A stretch of 64,000 nucleotides of DNA from Rhodococcus maanshanensis NBRC 100610. GTDB taxonomy: Bacteria; Actinomycetota; Actinomycetes; Mycobacteriales; Mycobacteriaceae. The notes under the pieces are model-generated. The model saw only the letters and a program-made list of their open reading frames with translations. It was not told the origin of the DNA and ran no database searches. The stretch is from the NCBI RefSeq assembly GCF_001894865.1, contig NZ_BCXA01000028.1:41940-105939 (forward strand), read 5' to 3'. A program made the translations under genes and the position numbers. Positions 27,576 to 39,239 of this stretch are shown here, piece by piece (position 1 is the first letter of the stretch; every line of letters starts with the position of its first letter).

Positions 27576-28994
27576 CTAGTGGTCCTCTTCTCCGATGCGG
27601 TGCACGTGAATCAGGTTGGTCGAGCCTACTGTGCCGGGGGGCGAACCGGCCACGATCACGACGAGGTCGCCCTTGTTGTACCTGCCGAGCGACAGCAGCG
27701 CGGTGTCCACCTGCCCGATCATCTGATCGGTCGTCGAGACCGGAGACACCAGGAAGGTCTCGGTGCCCCAGGTCAGGGCCAGCTGGCTGCGCACCTCCGG
27801 CAGCGGCGTGAAGGCGAGCAGCGGCAGCGGCGTGTGCAGTCGCGCCAGCCTGCGGACCGTGTCACCCGACTGGGTGAACGCGACCAGCGCCTTGGCGTCC
27901 AGGCGCTCGCCGATGTCGCGCGCGGCGTAGGAGATCACGCCGCGCTTGGTCCGCGGGACGTGGGTCAGCGGGGGCACCCGGGTGGACTCGGCCTCGACCG
28001 CCTCCACGATCCGGGCCATCGTCTGCACGGTCTCCATGACGAACTTGCCGACCGAGGTCTCCCCCGACAGCATCACGGCGTCGGCGCCGTCGAGGACGGC
28101 GTTGGCGACGTCCGAGGCCTCGGCGCGGGTCGGTCGTGAGTTCTCGATCATCGACTCGAGCATCTGCGTCGCAACGATGACGGGCTTGGCGTTCTCCCTG
28201 GCGATCTGGATGGCCCGCTTCTGCACGAGGGGCACCTGCTCGAGCGGCAGCTCGACACCGAGGTCGCCGCGGGCGACCATCACCGCGTCGAAGGCCAGCA
28301 CCACGGCCTCGAGGTTCTCGATCGCCTCGGGCTTCTCCAGCTTCGCGATCACCGGCACCCGGCGGTCGAGACGGTCCATGACCGCGTGCACGAGCTCGAT
28401 GTCCGCGGGCGACCGGACGAAGGAGAGCGCGATGAAGTCGACGCCGAGGCGCAGCGCGAACTCGAGGTCCTCGATGTCCTTCTCGGACATGGCGGGCACC
28501 GAGACGTTCATGCCGGGCAGTGAGACGCCCTTGTTGTTGCTGACCGGACCGCCCTCGGTCACGGAGCAGACGACGTCGTTGCCCTCGACGGCGGTGACCG
28601 TCAGTCCGACCTTGCCGTCGTCGACCAGCAGCCGATCGCCCGGCTTGGCGTCCTTGGCCAGCTCCTTGTAGGTGGTGGAGACGCGATCGTGGGTGCCGTC
28701 ACAGTCCTCGACCGTGATCCGCACCTCCTCGCCGTTCTCCCACACCGTGCTGCCGGTGGCGAAACGGCCGAGCCGAATCTTCGGGCCCTGGAGGTCGGCG
28801 AGGATACCGACGGCCTTGCCGGTCGCGTCCGAGGCCTCGCGGACCCGGCGATAGTTCTCCTCGTGGTCGGCGTGTTCGCCGTGGCTGAAGTTCAGCCGGG
28901 CCACGTCCATGCCGCTCTCGACGAGCTCACGAATGCGATCCCCGGTCGCGGTTGCAGGGCCGAGCGTGCACACAATTTTCGTCCGTCGGGTCAC
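27576..28994 (-). CDS. pyk: pyruvate kinase
   Basis: 472 residues, normal length. Motifs: KIVCTLGPAT at the N-terminus, MDVARLNFSHG, DLQGPKIRLG, VIAKLEKPEAIENL with the catalytic Lys, VMVARGDLGVELP, and the C-terminal regulatory domain. It makes pyruvate and ATP from phosphoenolpyruvate and ADP in glycolysis. The GTG start is within the phrase VTRRTKIVC. It lies downstream of gltBD with a 95-bp gap containing a large hairpin, and is followed without gap by tesB. Confidence 0.96.
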   Translation of the reverse strand: MTRRTKIVCTLGPATATGDRIRELVESGMDVARLNFSHGEHADHEENYRRVREASDATGKAVGILADLQGPKIRLGRFATGSTVWENGEEVRITVEDCDGTHDRVSTTYKELAKDAKPGDRLLVDDGKVGLTVTAVEGNDVVCSVTEGGPVSNNKGVSLPGMNVSVPAMSEKDIEDLEFALRLGVDFIALSFVRSPADIELVHAVMDRLDRRVPVIAKLEKPEAIENLEAVVLAFDAVMVARGDLGVELPLEQVPLVQKRAIQIARENAKPVIVATQMLESMIENSRPTRAEASDVANAVLDGADAVMLSGETSVGKFVMETVQTMARIVEAVEAESTRVPPLTHVPRTKRGVISYAARDIGERLDAKALVAFTQSGDTVRRLARLHTPLPLLAFTPLPEVRSQLALTWGTETFLVSPVSTTDQMIGQVDTALLSLGRYNKGDLVVIVAGSPPGTVGSTNLIHVHRIGEEDH

Positions 28995-29028
28995 GCGTCG
29001 AGCCTAGTCGGTGCCCTCACTCATCTCC

Positions 29029-29089
29029 ATCGCAGGCGGTGAATTGTGCATACATACAAACAATTAGACCCTTTGCGTTTGCCTGCGAT
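29029..29089 (-). promoter_or_regulatory. nested hairpin between gltD and pyk
   Basis: Outer arms ATCGCAGGC (29029-29037) and GCCTGCGAT (29081-29089) are perfect 9-bp complements. Inside them AATTGT and ACAATT form a second 6-bp stem with an AT-rich loop. The structure starts immediately after the gltD stop codon and ends about 35 bp before pyk. It may end the gltBD transcript or lie in the pyk leader. No T-run is present. Confidence 0.45.
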
Positions 29090-30595
29090 TCACACGACCG
29101 CGAGCGGCAGCGATGTCGGGTGCACGGGCGAGGGAAGGTCCGATTGTCCCGAGAGGTAAACGTCGACGCCGCGCGCAGCCGATCGCCCCTCTGCGATCGC
29201 CCACACCACCAGCGACGCCCCGCGGTGCGCGTCTCCGCAGACGAAGACGCCCGGCGCCGTGGTCTGCCAGTCAGGACCGCACGAGAGGACACCGCGTCGG
29301 GTCAGCGTCAACCCGAGATCGTCGAGCATCCGGCTGTACTCGACGCCCTCGAAGCCGATCGCGAACAGCGCCATCTCACAGGGCAGTTCGACCTCCTCGC
29401 CGACGGGACGGACGTGCCTGCGCCCATCCTCGTCCCGGCTGACCTTCACCTCGGCCAGCACCATCGACCGCACGTTGCCCTGCTCGTCGCCGAGGAAGCG
29501 CTGCACCGCGACCTCGTAGCGGCGGACGCCGCCCTCCGCGTGCGCGGGCGAGGTGCGCAGCACCATCGGCCAGGACGGCCACGGGGAACGCTCGTCGTCG
29601 CGTTCGGTCGGCAGCTCCGGGTTGTAGTCGAGCTGGGTCACCGACGCCGCCCCCTGACGGTGCGCGGTCCCGAGGCAGTCGGCCCCGGTGTCACCGCCCC
29701 CGATGATCACCACGTGCTTGCCCTTCGCGGTGATGGGGCTCGCGCCGTCACCCTCGCATTCCCGGTTCGACAGCACCAGGTGGTCCATCGCCAGGTGGAT
29801 GCCCTTGAGCTCGCGACCCTCCACGGTGGTGTTGTCCCGCGCCCGCAGCGCACCGACGGCCAGCACGACGGCGTCGAACCGGGCGCGCAGCTGTTCCACG
29901 GTCAGATCAACGCCGACCTCGCACTCGGTGACGAAATGGGTTCCCTCCGATCGCATCTGGGTCAGGCGCCGCTCCAGGATCGACTTGTCCATCTTGAACG
30001 CGGGGATGCCGTACCGCAGCAGTCCGCCGAGGCGGTCGTCGCGCTCGAACACCGTCACGTCGTGCCCCGCCCTGGTGAGCTGTTGCGCCGCGGCCAGGCC
30101 GCCTGGTCCCGAGCCGACCACCGCGACCTTCTTGCCCGTGCTGATCACCGGGTGCTGGGGCACGACGATGCCGCCCTCCCACGCCGCGTCCGCGATGGCC
30201 TGTTCGATCCGCTTGATCGTGACCGAGCCGCCGGTGTCGTTCTCGGCGATCGACAGCACGCACGCCGCCTCGCATGGCGCCGGGCAGACCCGGCCCGTGA
30301 ACTCGGGGAAGTTATTGGTGGCGTGCAGCCGTTCGCTGGCCGCGCCCCACCGGTCACGGCGCACCAGGTCGTTCCAATCGGGGATCAGGTTGCCCAGCGG
30401 GCAGCCCGCGGAACCCGAGTGGCAGAACGGAACCCCGCAATCCATGCACCGGGTCGCCTGCTCGGCGACCTCCCTTGCCCGCTCCGCGGCGGGCTGCTCG
30501 GTATAGACCTCGTTCCAGTCACCGATGCGCTCGGTGACCGGGCGCTTGGGTGCGTCCCTCTTGACGACCTTCATGAAGCCCTGGGGATCAGCCAC
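29090..30595 (-). CDS. gltD: glutamate synthase, small (beta) subunit
   Basis: 501 residues. The N-terminal iron-sulfur region has [12 protein letters not shown]...CPLGN and [11 protein letters not shown] for two [4Fe-4S] clusters. The following FAD domain shows [15 protein letters not shown] and the NADPH domain [14 protein letters not shown]. It passes electrons from NADPH to GltB for the glutamine + 2-oxoglutarate to 2 glutamate reaction. The GTG start overlaps the gltB stop by 8 nt, so they are coupled. Confidence 0.95.
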   Translation of the reverse strand: MADPQGFMKVVKRDAPKRPVTERIGDWNEVYTEQPAAERAREVAEQATRCMDCGVPFCHSGSAGCPLGNLIPDWNDLVRRDRWGAASERLHATNNFPEFTGRVCPAPCEAACVLSIAENDTGGSVTIKRIEQAIADAAWEGGIVVPQHPVISTGKKVAVVGSGPGGLAAAQQLTRAGHDVTVFERDDRLGGLLRYGIPAFKMDKSILERRLTQMRSEGTHFVTECEVGVDLTVEQLRARFDAVVLAVGALRARDNTTVEGRELKGIHLAMDHLVLSNRECEGDGASPITAKGKHVVIIGGGDTGADCLGTAHRQGAASVTQLDYNPELPTERDDERSPWPSWPMVLRTSPAHAEGGVRRYEVAVQRFLGDEQGNVRSMVLAEVKVSRDEDGRRHVRPVGEEVELPCEMALFAIGFEGVEYSRMLDDLGLTLTRRGVLSCGPDWQTTAPGVFVCGDAHRGASLVVWAIAEGRSAARGVDVYLSGQSDLPSPVHPTSLPLAVV

Positions 30596-33500
30596 GAGCC
30601 GCCTCCATGATCGCGATGTCCACGTCCCGGCCCTCGGCCCGCGCGAGGCGGGTCGCGTCGAGCACCCGCTGGTAGTCGACCGGCAGCACCTTGGTGAACA
30701 ACGCGCTTCGGCGCGGCCAGTCCGCCAGCACCGAGGCCGCCAACGGCGACCCGGTCCAGTGCCGGTGCCGCGCGACCGCCTCGGCCAGCCACGCGAGGTC
30801 GTCCGCATCGAGTCGCTGCAGCGTGACCATCGCCGGGTTCACCATCTCCGGATCCAGGTCGAGGACGTACGCGATGCCGCCGGACATGCCGGCCGCGAGG
30901 TTGCGGCCCGTGCGGCCGAGCACCACGACGCGGCCGCCGGTCATGTACTCGCAGGCGTGGTCCCCGACGCCCTCGACTACCGCGGTGGCGCCGGAGTTGC
31001 GCACCGAGAACCGCTCGCCGACCAGCCCGCGCAGGTAGACCTCGCCGGACGTGGCGCCGTAGAGGATCGTGTTGCCCGCGATCACCTGGCCCTGCGCCGC
31101 GAACGTCGCGTCCGGGGACGGCCGCACCACGATCCGGCCGCCCGAGAGCCCCTTGCCGACGTAGTCGTTCGCGTCGCCGATCATGTCGATCGTCACCCCT
31201 GGCGGCAGGAACGCGCCGAGCGACTGGCCGGCCGAGCCGGTCAGCTCCACTCGGATGGTGTCGTCCGGCAACCCCTCCGCGCCGTAGCGACGGGTCACCT
31301 CCGACCCCAGCAGGGTGCCGACCGTGCGGTTGACGTTGCGCACCGGCAGCTCCAGCCGCACGGGGTGCGCGTCCTCCAGCGCGCCCTCGGCGAGCTGGAT
31401 CAGGGTGCGGTCCAGCGCCAACTCCAGGCCGTGATCCTGATCGCGTTGCCTGCGGCGCTGGGTCATCGGCGTGCCGTCGCGGTCGGTCGGGATCTCGAAG
31501 ATCGCCGACAGGTCGAGGCCACGGCTCTTCCAGTGCGCGATGCCCTCCGCGGTCTCGAGCACGTCGGCCCGGCCCACCGCCTCGTCGATACTGCGGAAGC
31601 CGAGCTGCGCCAAGAACTCCCGGACGTCCTGGGCGATGAACCGGAAGAACTCCTCGACGAACTCCGGTTTGCCGTTGTACCGCTTGCGCAGTTCCGGGTT
31701 CTGGGTTGCCACCCCGACCGGACAGGTGTCGAGGTGACAGACCCGCATCATGATGCAACCGGCCACGATCAGCGGCGCCGTGGAGAACCCGAACTCCTCC
31801 GCGCCGAGCAATGCCGCGACCATGACGTCGCGGGCGGTACGCATGCCACCGTCGCACTGGACGGTGATCCGGTCCCGAAGACCGTTGAGCACCAACGTCT
31901 GCTGCGCGTCGGCGAGCCCGATCTCCCATGGCGCTCCCGCATGCTTGAGGGAGGTCAGCGGGGACGCCCCTGTGCCGCCGTCGTGCCCGGAGATGAGCAC
32001 CACGTCGGCGTGCGCCTTCGACACCCCGGCCGCGACCGTCCCGACGCCGACCGAGCTGACCAGCTTCACGTGCACGCGGGCCTGCTCGTTCGCGTTCTTC
32101 AGGTCGTGGATCAGCTGGGCCAGATCCTCGATCGAGTAGATGTCGTGGTGCGGCGGCGGCGAGATCAGCCCGACGCCCGGCGTCGAGTGCCTGGTCTTGG
32201 CCACCCACGGGTACACCTTGAAGGGGGGCAACTGCCCGCCCTCCCCCGGCTTCGCGCCCTGCGCCATCTTGATCTGGATGTCGGTGCCGTTCACCAGGTA
32301 GTCGCTGGTGACGCCGAACCGGCCGCTGGCGACCTGCTTGACCGCGCTGCGCCTGCGCGGATCGTAGAGCCGGTCGGTGTCCTCGCCGCCCTCCCCCGAA
32401 TTCGACCGTCCGCCGAGGTTGTTCATCGCGATCGCCATCGTCTCGTGCGCCTCGGCCGAGATCGACCCATAGCTCATCGCGCCCGTGTTGAAGCGCGTGA
32501 CGATGGACTCCACGGACTCCACCTCGTCGAGCGGGACCGGCTCGCGAAGTCCATCGCGGAACCGGAACAGCCCGCGCAGTGCGCCTCCCGCCGCGGCCAG
32601 CCGGTTGACCTCCTCGCTGTACCGGGCGAACACCTCGCGCTGGCGCGACCGGGTCGCGTGCTGGAGCAGGAACACCGTCTCCGGGGTGAACAGGTGCAGC
32701 TCGCCCTCGCGGCGGAACTGGTACTCGCCGCCCACCTCCAGCCTGCGGTGCGCCCGGTCGGTCGGGTTGTCGGGGTATGCGATCCGCTGCCGCATCCGGA
32801 CCTCCTCCGCGAGCACGTCGAGTCCGACCCCGCCGAGCTTGCTGACGGTGCCGGTGAAGTACTCGTCGACCAGTTCGCGGTCGAGTCCGATGGCCTCGAA
32901 AACCTGTGCCGCCGTGTAGGACCCGACGGTCGAGATGCCCATCTTGGACATCACCTTCAGCACGCCCTTGCCCAGCCCGGTCAGGTAGTTGCGGACCGCG
33001 ATCTGCGGCTCGACGCCGACCAGTTCGCCCTCGCTGACGAGGTCCTCGATGGACTCCATCGCCAGGTACGGGTTCACCGCAGCTGCCCCGAAACCGATCA
33101 GCAGCGCCAGATGGTGCACCTCGCGCGCATCACCGGTCTCGACGACAAGCGCCACCTTGGTGCGCTCCTTCGTCCGCACCAGGTGGTGGTGCACCGCGGA
33201 GACCGCGAGCAGGGACGGGATCGGCGCGCGGGCATGGTCCGAATCGCGGTCCGAGATGATCAGCGTCCGGTACCCCGCCGAGATCGCCTCGCTCGCCGCC
33301 GACCGCAACTCCTCGATCGCCTCGGCCATGCCTGCGCCGCCCCGCTCGACGTCGTAGAGCGCGCGCAGCACCGTGGCGGCCAGGCCCTGGTTGTCGCCGT
33401 CGTCGTTGATGTGGATGATCTTGCTGAGCTCGTCGTTGTCGAGCACCGGCCACGGCAGCACGATCTGCCTGCACGAGGCGGCGGTCGGGTCGAGCAGGTT

Positions 33501-35171
33501 CTGCTCCGGTCCCATCACCCGCGAGAGGGACGTGACGACCTCCTCCCGGATCGCGTCCAGCGGCGGGTTGGTCACCTGCGCGAACAGTTCGATGAAGTAG
33601 TCGTAGAGCAACCGCGAACGCTGCGACATGACCGCCACCGGGGTGTCGGTTCCCATCGAGCCCAGCGGCTCGCCGGGCGCGGAAGCCATGGGCGCGAGCA
33701 GGATCCGGAGGTCCTCCTCCGTGTATCCGAAGACCACCTGCCTGAGCACCACCGACTCGTGCGGATGCTGCATGTGCGCGCGTTCCGGCAGCTCCCTCAG
33801 CTCGAGCAGCCCGCTGTGCAGCCACTCCGAGTACGGACGCTCCCTGGCGAGCCGCAGCTTGGCCTCCTCGTCCGGCACGATCCGGCCTGCCGCGGTGTCG
33901 ACGAGGAACATCTGTCCGGGTTCGAGCCTGCCCTTGGCGACCACCTCGGACGGCGGCACGTCGAGGACGCCGCTCTCGCTGGCGAGGATCACCCGCCCGT
34001 CCGCCGTCTGCCACCACCGGCCGGGACGCAGGCCGTTGCGGTCGAGCACCGCCCCGACCTCGGTGCCGTCGGTGAAGGTCACGCAGGCGGGGCCGTCCCA
34101 CGGCTCCATCAGCGAGGCGTGAAAGCGGTAGAAGTCGCGCCGCTCGGCGTTCATCTGGGCATCGTTCTCCCACGCCTCCGGCACCATCATCATCACGGCG
34201 TGCGCCACGCTGCGGCCACCGAGATGCAGCAGCTCGAGCACCTCGTCGAAGGACGCGGAATCCGAGGCCTCGGGCGTGCAGATCGGGAAGAGCCGTTTGA
34301 GGTCACCGGGGATCAGCGCGCTGGCGACCAGCGCCTCCCTTGCGTGCATCCGGTTCCGGTTCCCGCGCACGGTGTTGATCTCGCCGTTGTGGGCGACGAA
34401 TCGAAACGGATGGGCGAGGGGCCAGGACGGGAAGGTGTTGGTGGAGAACCTGCTGTGCACGATCGCGATCGCGCTGTGGCAGCGGTCGTCGCGCAGGTCG
34501 GGGAAGAAGGCGGGCAGCTGCGCGGTGGTCAGCATCCCCTTGTAGACCATCGTCCGGCTCGACAGCGACGGGAAGTACACCCCGGTGCCCTCCGCCTCGA
34601 CCTGTGGGGTGACCTGCTCGGCACGCTTGCGCAGCCCGTAGACCAGACGGTCCAGGTCCAGGCCCGCGGGACGGCCGTCGGGACCAGCAGGTCCCGCGAC
34701 GAACAGCTGGCTCATGTGCGGCATGCAGTCGCGCGCGGAACGGCCGATGTCCGCGCCATCGGGGTCGACCGGCACCTCGCGCCAGCCGAGCACCTCGAGT
34801 CCCTCGTCCTCGGCGATCGCACCGATCCGCTCGACCGCGGCGGCCCGTCGATCCGGCGCCTGCGGGAGGAAGCAGATCCCGGCGGCATAGGTGTTGGCGC
34901 CTGCCTGGTTCGGCTCGGGCAGCGCGAACCCGGCGACCTCCGCGAGCAGGGCGGTCGGCAGTTGCAGCAGTAGGCCCGCGCCGTCTCCGCTGTTCGGTTC
35001 GGCGCCCGCGGCACCGCGATGTTCGAGATTCGCCAGGGCGAGGAGCCCGTCCGCGACGATCGAGTGCGAGCGCCTGCCGAGGATGTCGGCCACCATCGCG
35101 ACACCGCAGGAATCGGCCTCCTGGGCCGGGTCGTACAGACCCTGCGGCGCGGGCGAGCGAGAGAACAGCAA
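30588..35171 (-). CDS. gltB: glutamate synthase, large (alpha) subunit
   Basis: About 1527 residues, normal for bacterial GltB. Order: class II amidotransferase domain whose nucleophile is the Cys in EADSCGVAM; central domain; FMN-binding synthase domain with the [3Fe-4S] loop [14 protein letters not shown]-terminal GXGXG beta-helix ([14 protein letters not shown]). The TTG start at 35171 has GGAGG six bases upstream and gives a 21-residue propeptide before Cys22, which must be cleaved to expose the catalytic Cys. First gene of gltB-gltD. Confidence 0.95.
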   Translation of the reverse strand: MLFSRSPAPQGLYDPAQEADSCGVAMVADILGRRSHSIVADGLLALANLEHRGAAGAEPNSGDGAGLLLQLPTALLAEVAGFALPEPNQAGANTYAAGICFLPQAPDRRAAAVERIGAIAEDEGLEVLGWREVPVDPDGADIGRSARDCMPHMSQLFVAGPAGPDGRPAGLDLDRLVYGLRKRAEQVTPQVEAEGTGVYFPSLSSRTMVYKGMLTTAQLPAFFPDLRDDRCHSAIAIVHSRFSTNTFPSWPLAHPFRFVAHNGEINTVRGNRNRMHAREALVASALIPGDLKRLFPICTPEASDSASFDEVLELLHLGGRSVAHAVMMMVPEAWENDAQMNAERRDFYRFHASLMEPWDGPACVTFTDGTEVGAVLDRNGLRPGRWWQTADGRVILASESGVLDVPPSEVVAKGRLEPGQMFLVDTAAGRIVPDEEAKLRLARERPYSEWLHSGLLELRELPERAHMQHPHESVVLRQVVFGYTEEDLRILLAPMASAPGEPLGSMGTDTPVAVMSQRSRLLYDYFIELFAQVTNPPLDAIREEVVTSLSRVMGPEQNLLDPTAASCRQIVLPWPVLDNDELSKIIHINDDGDNQGLAATVLRALYDVERGGAGMAEAIEELRSAASEAISAGYRTLIISDRDSDHARAPIPSLLAVSAVHHHLVRTKERTKVALVVETGDAREVHHLALLIGFGAAAVNPYLAMESIEDLVSEGELVGVEPQIAVRNYLTGLGKGVLKVMSKMGISTVGSYTAAQVFEAIGLDRELVDEYFTGTVSKLGGVGLDVLAEEVRMRQRIAYPDNPTDRAHRRLEVGGEYQFRREGELHLFTPETVFLLQHATRSRQREVFARYSEEVNRLAAAGGALRGLFRFRDGLREPVPLDEVESVESIVTRFNTGAMSYGSISAEAHETMAIAMNNLGGRSNSGEGGEDTDRLYDPRRRSAVKQVASGRFGVTSDYLVNGTDIQIKMAQGAKPGEGGQLPPFKVYPWVAKTRHSTPGVGLISPPPHHDIYSIEDLAQLIHDLKNANEQARVHVKLVSSVGVGTVAAGVSKAHADVVLISGHDGGTGASPLTSLKHAGAPWEIGLADAQQTLVLNGLRDRITVQCDGGMRTARDVMVAALLGAEEFGFSTAPLIVAGCIMMRVCHLDTCPVGVATQNPELRKRYNGKPEFVEEFFRFIAQDVREFLAQLGFRSIDEAVGRADVLETAEGIAHWKSRGLDLSAIFEIPTDRDGTPMTQRRRQRDQDHGLELALDRTLIQLAEGALEDAHPVRLELPVRNVNRTVGTLLGSEVTRRYGAEGLPDDTIRVELTGSAGQSLGAFLPPGVTIDMIGDANDYVGKGLSGGRIVVRPSPDATFAAQGQVIAGNTILYGATSGEVYLRGLVGERFSVRNSGATAVVEGVGDHACEYMTGGRVVVLGRTGRNLAAGMSGGIAYVLDLDPEMVNPAMVTLQRLDADDLAWLAEAVARHRHWTGSPLAASVLADWPRRSALFTKVLPVDYQRVLDATRLARAEGRDVDIAIMEAARG

Positions 35172-35474
35172 CGGGCACCTCCACATCGGCCGGGAAGGCT
35201 GCCGGGTGTGGCGCGCGGGGGCCATCGCACGGAGCCTCGGCTGGCGGGTCCCACCGGGTCGGGTGGAGATCACACCAGTTCGGGGTTCCGGGACGACTGT
35301 GGCCCGAAAAGAAACTCCGAGCGTCACACTCGGGCGTGCTCAGTTTAGCAGTGGGCACCCCGCACCAATAGGACGAGGATGATGGCCTTAGCGCTGGTCG
35401 CGGGCTCCCAACCGGACCGAGAACCAGCCTTCAGACCTCAGCACACTTCGCCGTTTCCGCGACCGTCGGTGACG
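35172..35474. other. 303-bp intergenic region upstream of gltB
   Basis: Should carry the gltB promoter (reading leftward) and the end of the TM2-protein region. A small inverted repeat, CCGAG/CTCGG, around 35317-35333 is too short to call. No gene, riboswitch or convincing operator is seen. Confidence 0.4.
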
Positions 35475-36029
35475 TCAGCTCCTGAGCTTGCGCCCCTGGG
35501 CGTCGCGGGGGTTACCGGCGAGCATGACGATCCCATCGATCAGCGGCCAGATTGCGCCCAGCCCGCACAGCACCCAGGTCACCGCGATCTGCGCGATCGC
35601 CAATCCGATATGCCCCGTGTAGAACCGTCCGACGCCGAACGCGCCGAGAAAGATCTGTAGCAGACCGGCGACGAGCTTCGACTTGTCCGAGAGCGGCTCG
35701 CCCGTGAACGGGTCGCGGCCGTACGGCGCCCCGGCGTCTGCACCGAAGTAGGCGGGCTGGCCGTACTGCTGCTGGCCGTATGGCTGCTGCCCGAAGGGCT
35801 GGGCCGGTCCGGGCTGCTGACCGTGGGTCGGCTGCCCAAACGGCTGCTGCCCGTAGGGCTGTTGCTGCCCGTACGCCGGCTGGCCATACTGCTGCGGCTG
35901 AGTGGGCGCCTGGCCATATGGCGCCTGCTGCGGCCCGGTCGCGCCGGCATCCACCGGCCATCCGGGGCCGGTGCCCTCGGGTCCGTACACGGGTCCCGGC
36001 GTCGATCCGCCCTCTGGTACCTCGGACAT
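35475..36029 (-). CDS. TM2 domain protein with Gln/Tyr/Gly/Pro-rich repeats
   Basis: 184 residues. The first about 100 are a low-complexity tail of QPYGQQ-like repeats (at least eight copies of YGQ or FGQ). The last 75 residues form a TM2 domain: KSKLVAGLLQIFLGAFGVGRFYTG, a second helix, and the polar ending NPRDAQGRKLRS. Two membrane helices anchor the repeat-rich tail in the cytoplasm or at the surface. Common in Mycobacteriales next to lgt; function unknown. Repeat tails like this can drive self-association. Confidence 0.82.
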   Translation of the reverse strand: MSEVPEGGSTPGPVYGPEGTGPGWPVDAGATGPQQAPYGQAPTQPQQYGQPAYGQQQPYGQQPFGQPTHGQQPGPAQPFGQQPYGQQQYGQPAYFGADAGAPYGRDPFTGEPLSDKSKLVAGLLQIFLGAFGVGRFYTGHIGLAIAQIAVTWVLCGLGAIWPLIDGIVMLAGNPRDAQGRKLRS

Positions 36030-36059
36030 GTTGATGTATCCCCCCTGGTTGTTCGTGAG

Positions 36060-37052
36060 CTAGCTGTCGGTCTTTTTCGCGTCGGCGCCGCCGGAATCCG
36101 CGGCGCCCGCATCGGGTTCGGGCGCCGAGTCGACGGTCGCCGAAGAACCTGTCGCCGCGATGCCTGCGGCCACGGGCTCGCGAGGATGCTTCGGCTGCAA
36201 CTCCTCCGGGGCCTCCCTGCCCTTCTTCGCCGCGAGGAAGTAGATGACCGCTCCGATGAACACGATGATCGACGTGAACACGTTGATCCGGACCCCGGCG
36301 ATGTGGGTCGCGTAGTCGTCGCGCAGGAGCTCGACGAAGAGGCGGCCCATGCAGTACCCGGCGACGTAGAGCGCGAACAGCCGGCCGTGGCCGATCTGGT
36401 AGCGGCGGTCCACCCAGACCAGCAGCACGACGATCAGCAGGTTCCAGACGAGCTCGTACAGGAAGGTAGGGTGCACGACCTTCTCCACCACGCCGGTGGA
36501 GGTGCCGGCCAACTGGTCGAGGCGACCGTCGGCGTTCACCCGCTCGTAGATCTCCAGGCCCCACGGCACGGTCGTCTCGCGCCCGTACAGCTCCTGGTTG
36601 AAGTAGTTGCCGATCCGTCCGATCGCCTGCGCGAGCAGGATTCCCGGCGCAATGGCGTCACCGAGCGCGGGCAGCGGCACCCCGCGTTGCCTGCAACCGA
36701 TCCAGGCGCCGATGCCGCCGAACAGCACGGCGCCCCAGATGCCGAGGCCGCCCTGCCAGATCTTCAGCGCATCGGCCGGGTCACCCCCCTCGCCGAAGTA
36801 GGTGCTCCAGTCGGTGGCCACGTGGTAGAGCCGACCACCGATCAACCCGAACGGGACGGCCCAGATCGCGACGTCGAGGACCGTGCCCTTCTCGCCACCT
36901 CGGGCGACCCAGCGCCGATCGCCCCACACCGCGGCGACGACGATGCCGAGGATGATGAAGAGCGCGTATGCGCGCAGCGGCAGCGGTCCGATCGTCCACA
37001 CGCCCTGTGGCGGGCTCGGGATGTACGCCAGGATGTCGGAAGTCGTGGTCAC
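36060..37052 (-). CDS. lgt: prolipoprotein diacylglyceryl transferase
   Basis: 330-residue membrane enzyme that moves diacylglyceryl from phosphatidylglycerol to the lipobox Cys of prolipoproteins. The Lgt signature GRIGNYFNQELYG is present, along with GGRLYHVATDW. About seven spans are visible, then a C-terminal cytoplasmic tail rich in Ala/Pro/Lys typical of mycobacterial Lgt. GTG 37052 overlaps the trpA stop (GTGA). It serves the several lipoproteins seen in this window. Confidence 0.95.
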   Translation of the reverse strand: MTTTSDILAYIPSPPQGVWTIGPLPLRAYALFIILGIVVAAVWGDRRWVARGGEKGTVLDVAIWAVPFGLIGGRLYHVATDWSTYFGEGGDPADALKIWQGGLGIWGAVLFGGIGAWIGCRQRGVPLPALGDAIAPGILLAQAIGRIGNYFNQELYGRETTVPWGLEIYERVNADGRLDQLAGTSTGVVEKVVHPTFLYELVWNLLIVVLLVWVDRRYQIGHGRLFALYVAGYCMGRLFVELLRDDYATHIAGVRINVFTSIIVFIGAVIYFLAAKKGREAPEELQPKHPREPVAAGIAATGSSATVDSAPEPDAGAADSGGADAKKTDS

Positions 37053-37870
37053 GACGCCACGGTAGCCGAGCGGACTCCGGCGGCGAGTTCCTCGGTGATC
37101 GCCCGCAGCGCCGCGGGACCCTTGGCGGTGGCCGTCACCAGCGCGGAGCCGACGATGACCGCGTCCGCGTAGGCGGCGATCTCGGCGGCCTGCGCGCCGG
37201 ACCGGACGCCGAGCCCGACCCCGACGGGGATGTCGGAGTGCGCACGCACCCGGGCCACCAGATCCGGCGCCATGTTGGACACCGCATCGCGGGCGCCGGT
37301 GACGCCCATCGTGGAGGTCGCGTACACGAAGCCACGGCAGGAGTCGACGGTCTGCGCCAGCCGCTCGTTGGTCGAGGACGGCGCGACCAGGAAGGTCCGA
37401 TCAAGACCGTGCCGGTCCGAGGCCGCGATCCAGTCGGCCGCCTCGTCCGGGATGAGGTCCGGGGTGATGATCCCGAGCCCGCCTGCTGCCGCGAGGTCGC
37501 GGGCGAAGTTGTCGACGCCGTACTTGAGCACGAGGTTCCAGTAGGTCATGACGACGGCCTTGCCGCCCGCCTTCGAGATGGCCTCGACGACGGTGAACAC
37601 GTCCCGGACCCGGAAGCCGGCGGTGAGCGCCTCGTCGGCGGCGGCCTGGATGGTCGGGCCGTCCATCACCGGGTCGCTGTACGGGATGCCGACCTCGATC
37701 AGGTCGCAGCCCGAGGCCACGAGCGTCTCGAAGGCCTCGATAGACCGGGGCAGGTCGGGGTAGCCGGCGGGCAGGTACCCGACCAGCGCGGCCCTGTTCT
37801 CCGCCCGACACTGCGCGAAGAGCTCACCAAGGCGGGACGGTGCTGCGGCGTGCGGCTGCGGTGCGGTCAC
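37049..37870 (-). CDS. trpA: tryptophan synthase alpha subunit
   Basis: 273 residues. Catalyses indole-3-glycerol phosphate cleavage to indole. The family start is [11 protein letters not shown], the catalytic Asp lies in [13 protein letters not shown], and the phosphate-binding end is [14 protein letters not shown] 37870 overlaps the trpB stop by 4 nt (GTGA) and gives the usual N-terminus. Sixth gene in the trpE to lgt operon; both ends are coupled to its neighbours. Confidence 0.96.
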   Translation of the reverse strand: MTAPQPHAAAPSRLGELFAQCRAENRAALVGYLPAGYPDLPRSIEAFETLVASGCDLIEVGIPYSDPVMDGPTIQAAADEALTAGFRVRDVFTVVEAISKAGGKAVVMTYWNLVLKYGVDNFARDLAAAGGLGIITPDLIPDEAADWIAASDRHGLDRTFLVAPSSTNERLAQTVDSCRGFVYATSTMGVTGARDAVSNMAPDLVARVRAHSDIPVGVGLGVRSGAQAAEIAAYADAVIVGSALVTATAKGPAALRAITEELAAGVRSATVAS

Positions 37871-39177
37871 TTCGCCTGGCCTTCCTCGTTGGAGTGTTCG
37901 GTGTCGGTGTCCGGCATCAGGCCGAACCACTTCGCGGCGGTGTCCATGTCCTTGTCGCCGCGGCCGGAGATGTTGACCAGCACGATCGCGCCCTCGCCGA
38001 GCTCCTTGCCGAGCTTGAGCGCGCCCGCGATCGCGTGCGCGGACTCGATCGCGGGGATGATGCCCTCGCGGCGGCTGAGCAGGGCGAGCGCGTCCATCGC
38101 CTCGGTGTCGGTGATCGCCCGGTACTCGGCGCGGCCGATGTCGTGCAGGTGCGAGTGCTCGGGACCGACGCCCGGGTAGTCCAGGCCCGCGGAGATCGAG
38201 TGTGACTCGATGGTCTGGCCGTCCTCGTCCTGCAGCAGGTACGAGTAGGCGCCGTGCAGCGCACCAGGGGTGCCGCCCCCGATCGTCGCGGCGTGCCTGC
38301 CGGTCTCGACGCCGTCGCCGCCTGCCTCGAAGCCCACCAGCCGCACCGACGGGTCGTCGATGAACGCGTGGAAGATGCCGATGGCGTTGGAGCCCCCGCC
38401 GACGCAGGCCGCGACAGCGTCCGGCAGCCGGCCGGTGTGCGCCTGCACCTGCGCCCGCGCCTCGAGGCCGATGATCCGCTGGAAGTCGCGCACCATCACC
38501 GGGAACGGGTGCGGACCCGCGGCGGTGCCGAAACAGTAGTAAGTGTTGTGCGCGTTGGTGACCCAGTCGCGCAGCGCCTCGTTGATGGCATCCTTGAGCG
38601 TCGCCGAGCCGGTGGTCGCGGGGATCACCTCGGCGCCGAGCAGCCGCATCCGCGCGACGTTGAGCGCCTGCCGCTTGGTGTCGACCTCACCCATGTACAC
38701 GACGCACTCCAGGCCGAGCAGCGCGCAGGCGGTGGCGGTGGCGACGCCGTGCTGGCCGGCACCGGTCTCCGCGATGACGCGGGTCTTGCCCATCCGCTTG
38801 GCGAGCAGCGCCTGCCCGAGCACGTTGTTGATCTTGTGAGAACCGGTGTGGTTCAGGTCTTCCCGCTTGAGCAGCAGACGCGCGCCGCCCGCGAACTCGC
38901 TGAGCCGGGTGGCCTCGTACACCGGCGACGGACGACCGGTGTAGTCACGCTGCAGCCGATCCAGCTCGGCCAGGAACGAGTCGTCCCCGCGGGCCTTGTC
39001 GTACTCGGCGGTGACCTCCTCGATCACCGCCATCAGCGCCTCGGGGACGTAACGCCCGCCGAAGGCACCGAAATGGCCGCCCTGATCGGGTTCGTGGGCG
39101 CTGCGCTCGGTCACACCGGCACTCATGCGGGGAAGGCCGCGGCCCTTGGCGGAAAGTACGGGATCGTCTGTGCTCAC
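37867..39177 (-). CDS. trpB: tryptophan synthase beta subunit
   Basis: 436 residues. PLP enzyme joining indole and serine. The PLP Lys is in [14 protein letters not shown] and the phosphate-binding glycine loop is [10 protein letters not shown]. The GTG start at 39177 gives an N-terminal extension before [16 protein letters not shown], as in mycobacteria; an ATG inside (LPRMSAG) would shorten it. A 62-bp gap separates it from trpC. Confidence 0.96.
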   Translation of the reverse strand: MSTDDPVLSAKGRGLPRMSAGVTERSAHEPDQGGHFGAFGGRYVPEALMAVIEEVTAEYDKARGDDSFLAELDRLQRDYTGRPSPVYEATRLSEFAGGARLLLKREDLNHTGSHKINNVLGQALLAKRMGKTRVIAETGAGQHGVATATACALLGLECVVYMGEVDTKRQALNVARMRLLGAEVIPATTGSATLKDAINEALRDWVTNAHNTYYCFGTAAGPHPFPVMVRDFQRIIGLEARAQVQAHTGRLPDAVAACVGGGSNAIGIFHAFIDDPSVRLVGFEAGGDGVETGRHAATIGGGTPGALHGAYSYLLQDEDGQTIESHSISAGLDYPGVGPEHSHLHDIGRAEYRAITDTEAMDALALLSRREGIIPAIESAHAIAGALKLGKELGEGAIVLVNISGRGDKDMDTAAKWFGLMPDTDTEHSNEEGQAK

Positions 39178-39239
39178 CCGTCCAGTCTGCCTTGTCGGTG
39201 CGACCGAACTCACGTCGGGTCCGACCCGCCAGGGGTCGG

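Noticed and set aside
30525..34973. A 1482-codon open frame opposite gltB.
   Set aside because: It is the complement of a well-conserved glutamate synthase gene in GC-rich DNA; the translation is Arg/His/Val-rich with no family features.
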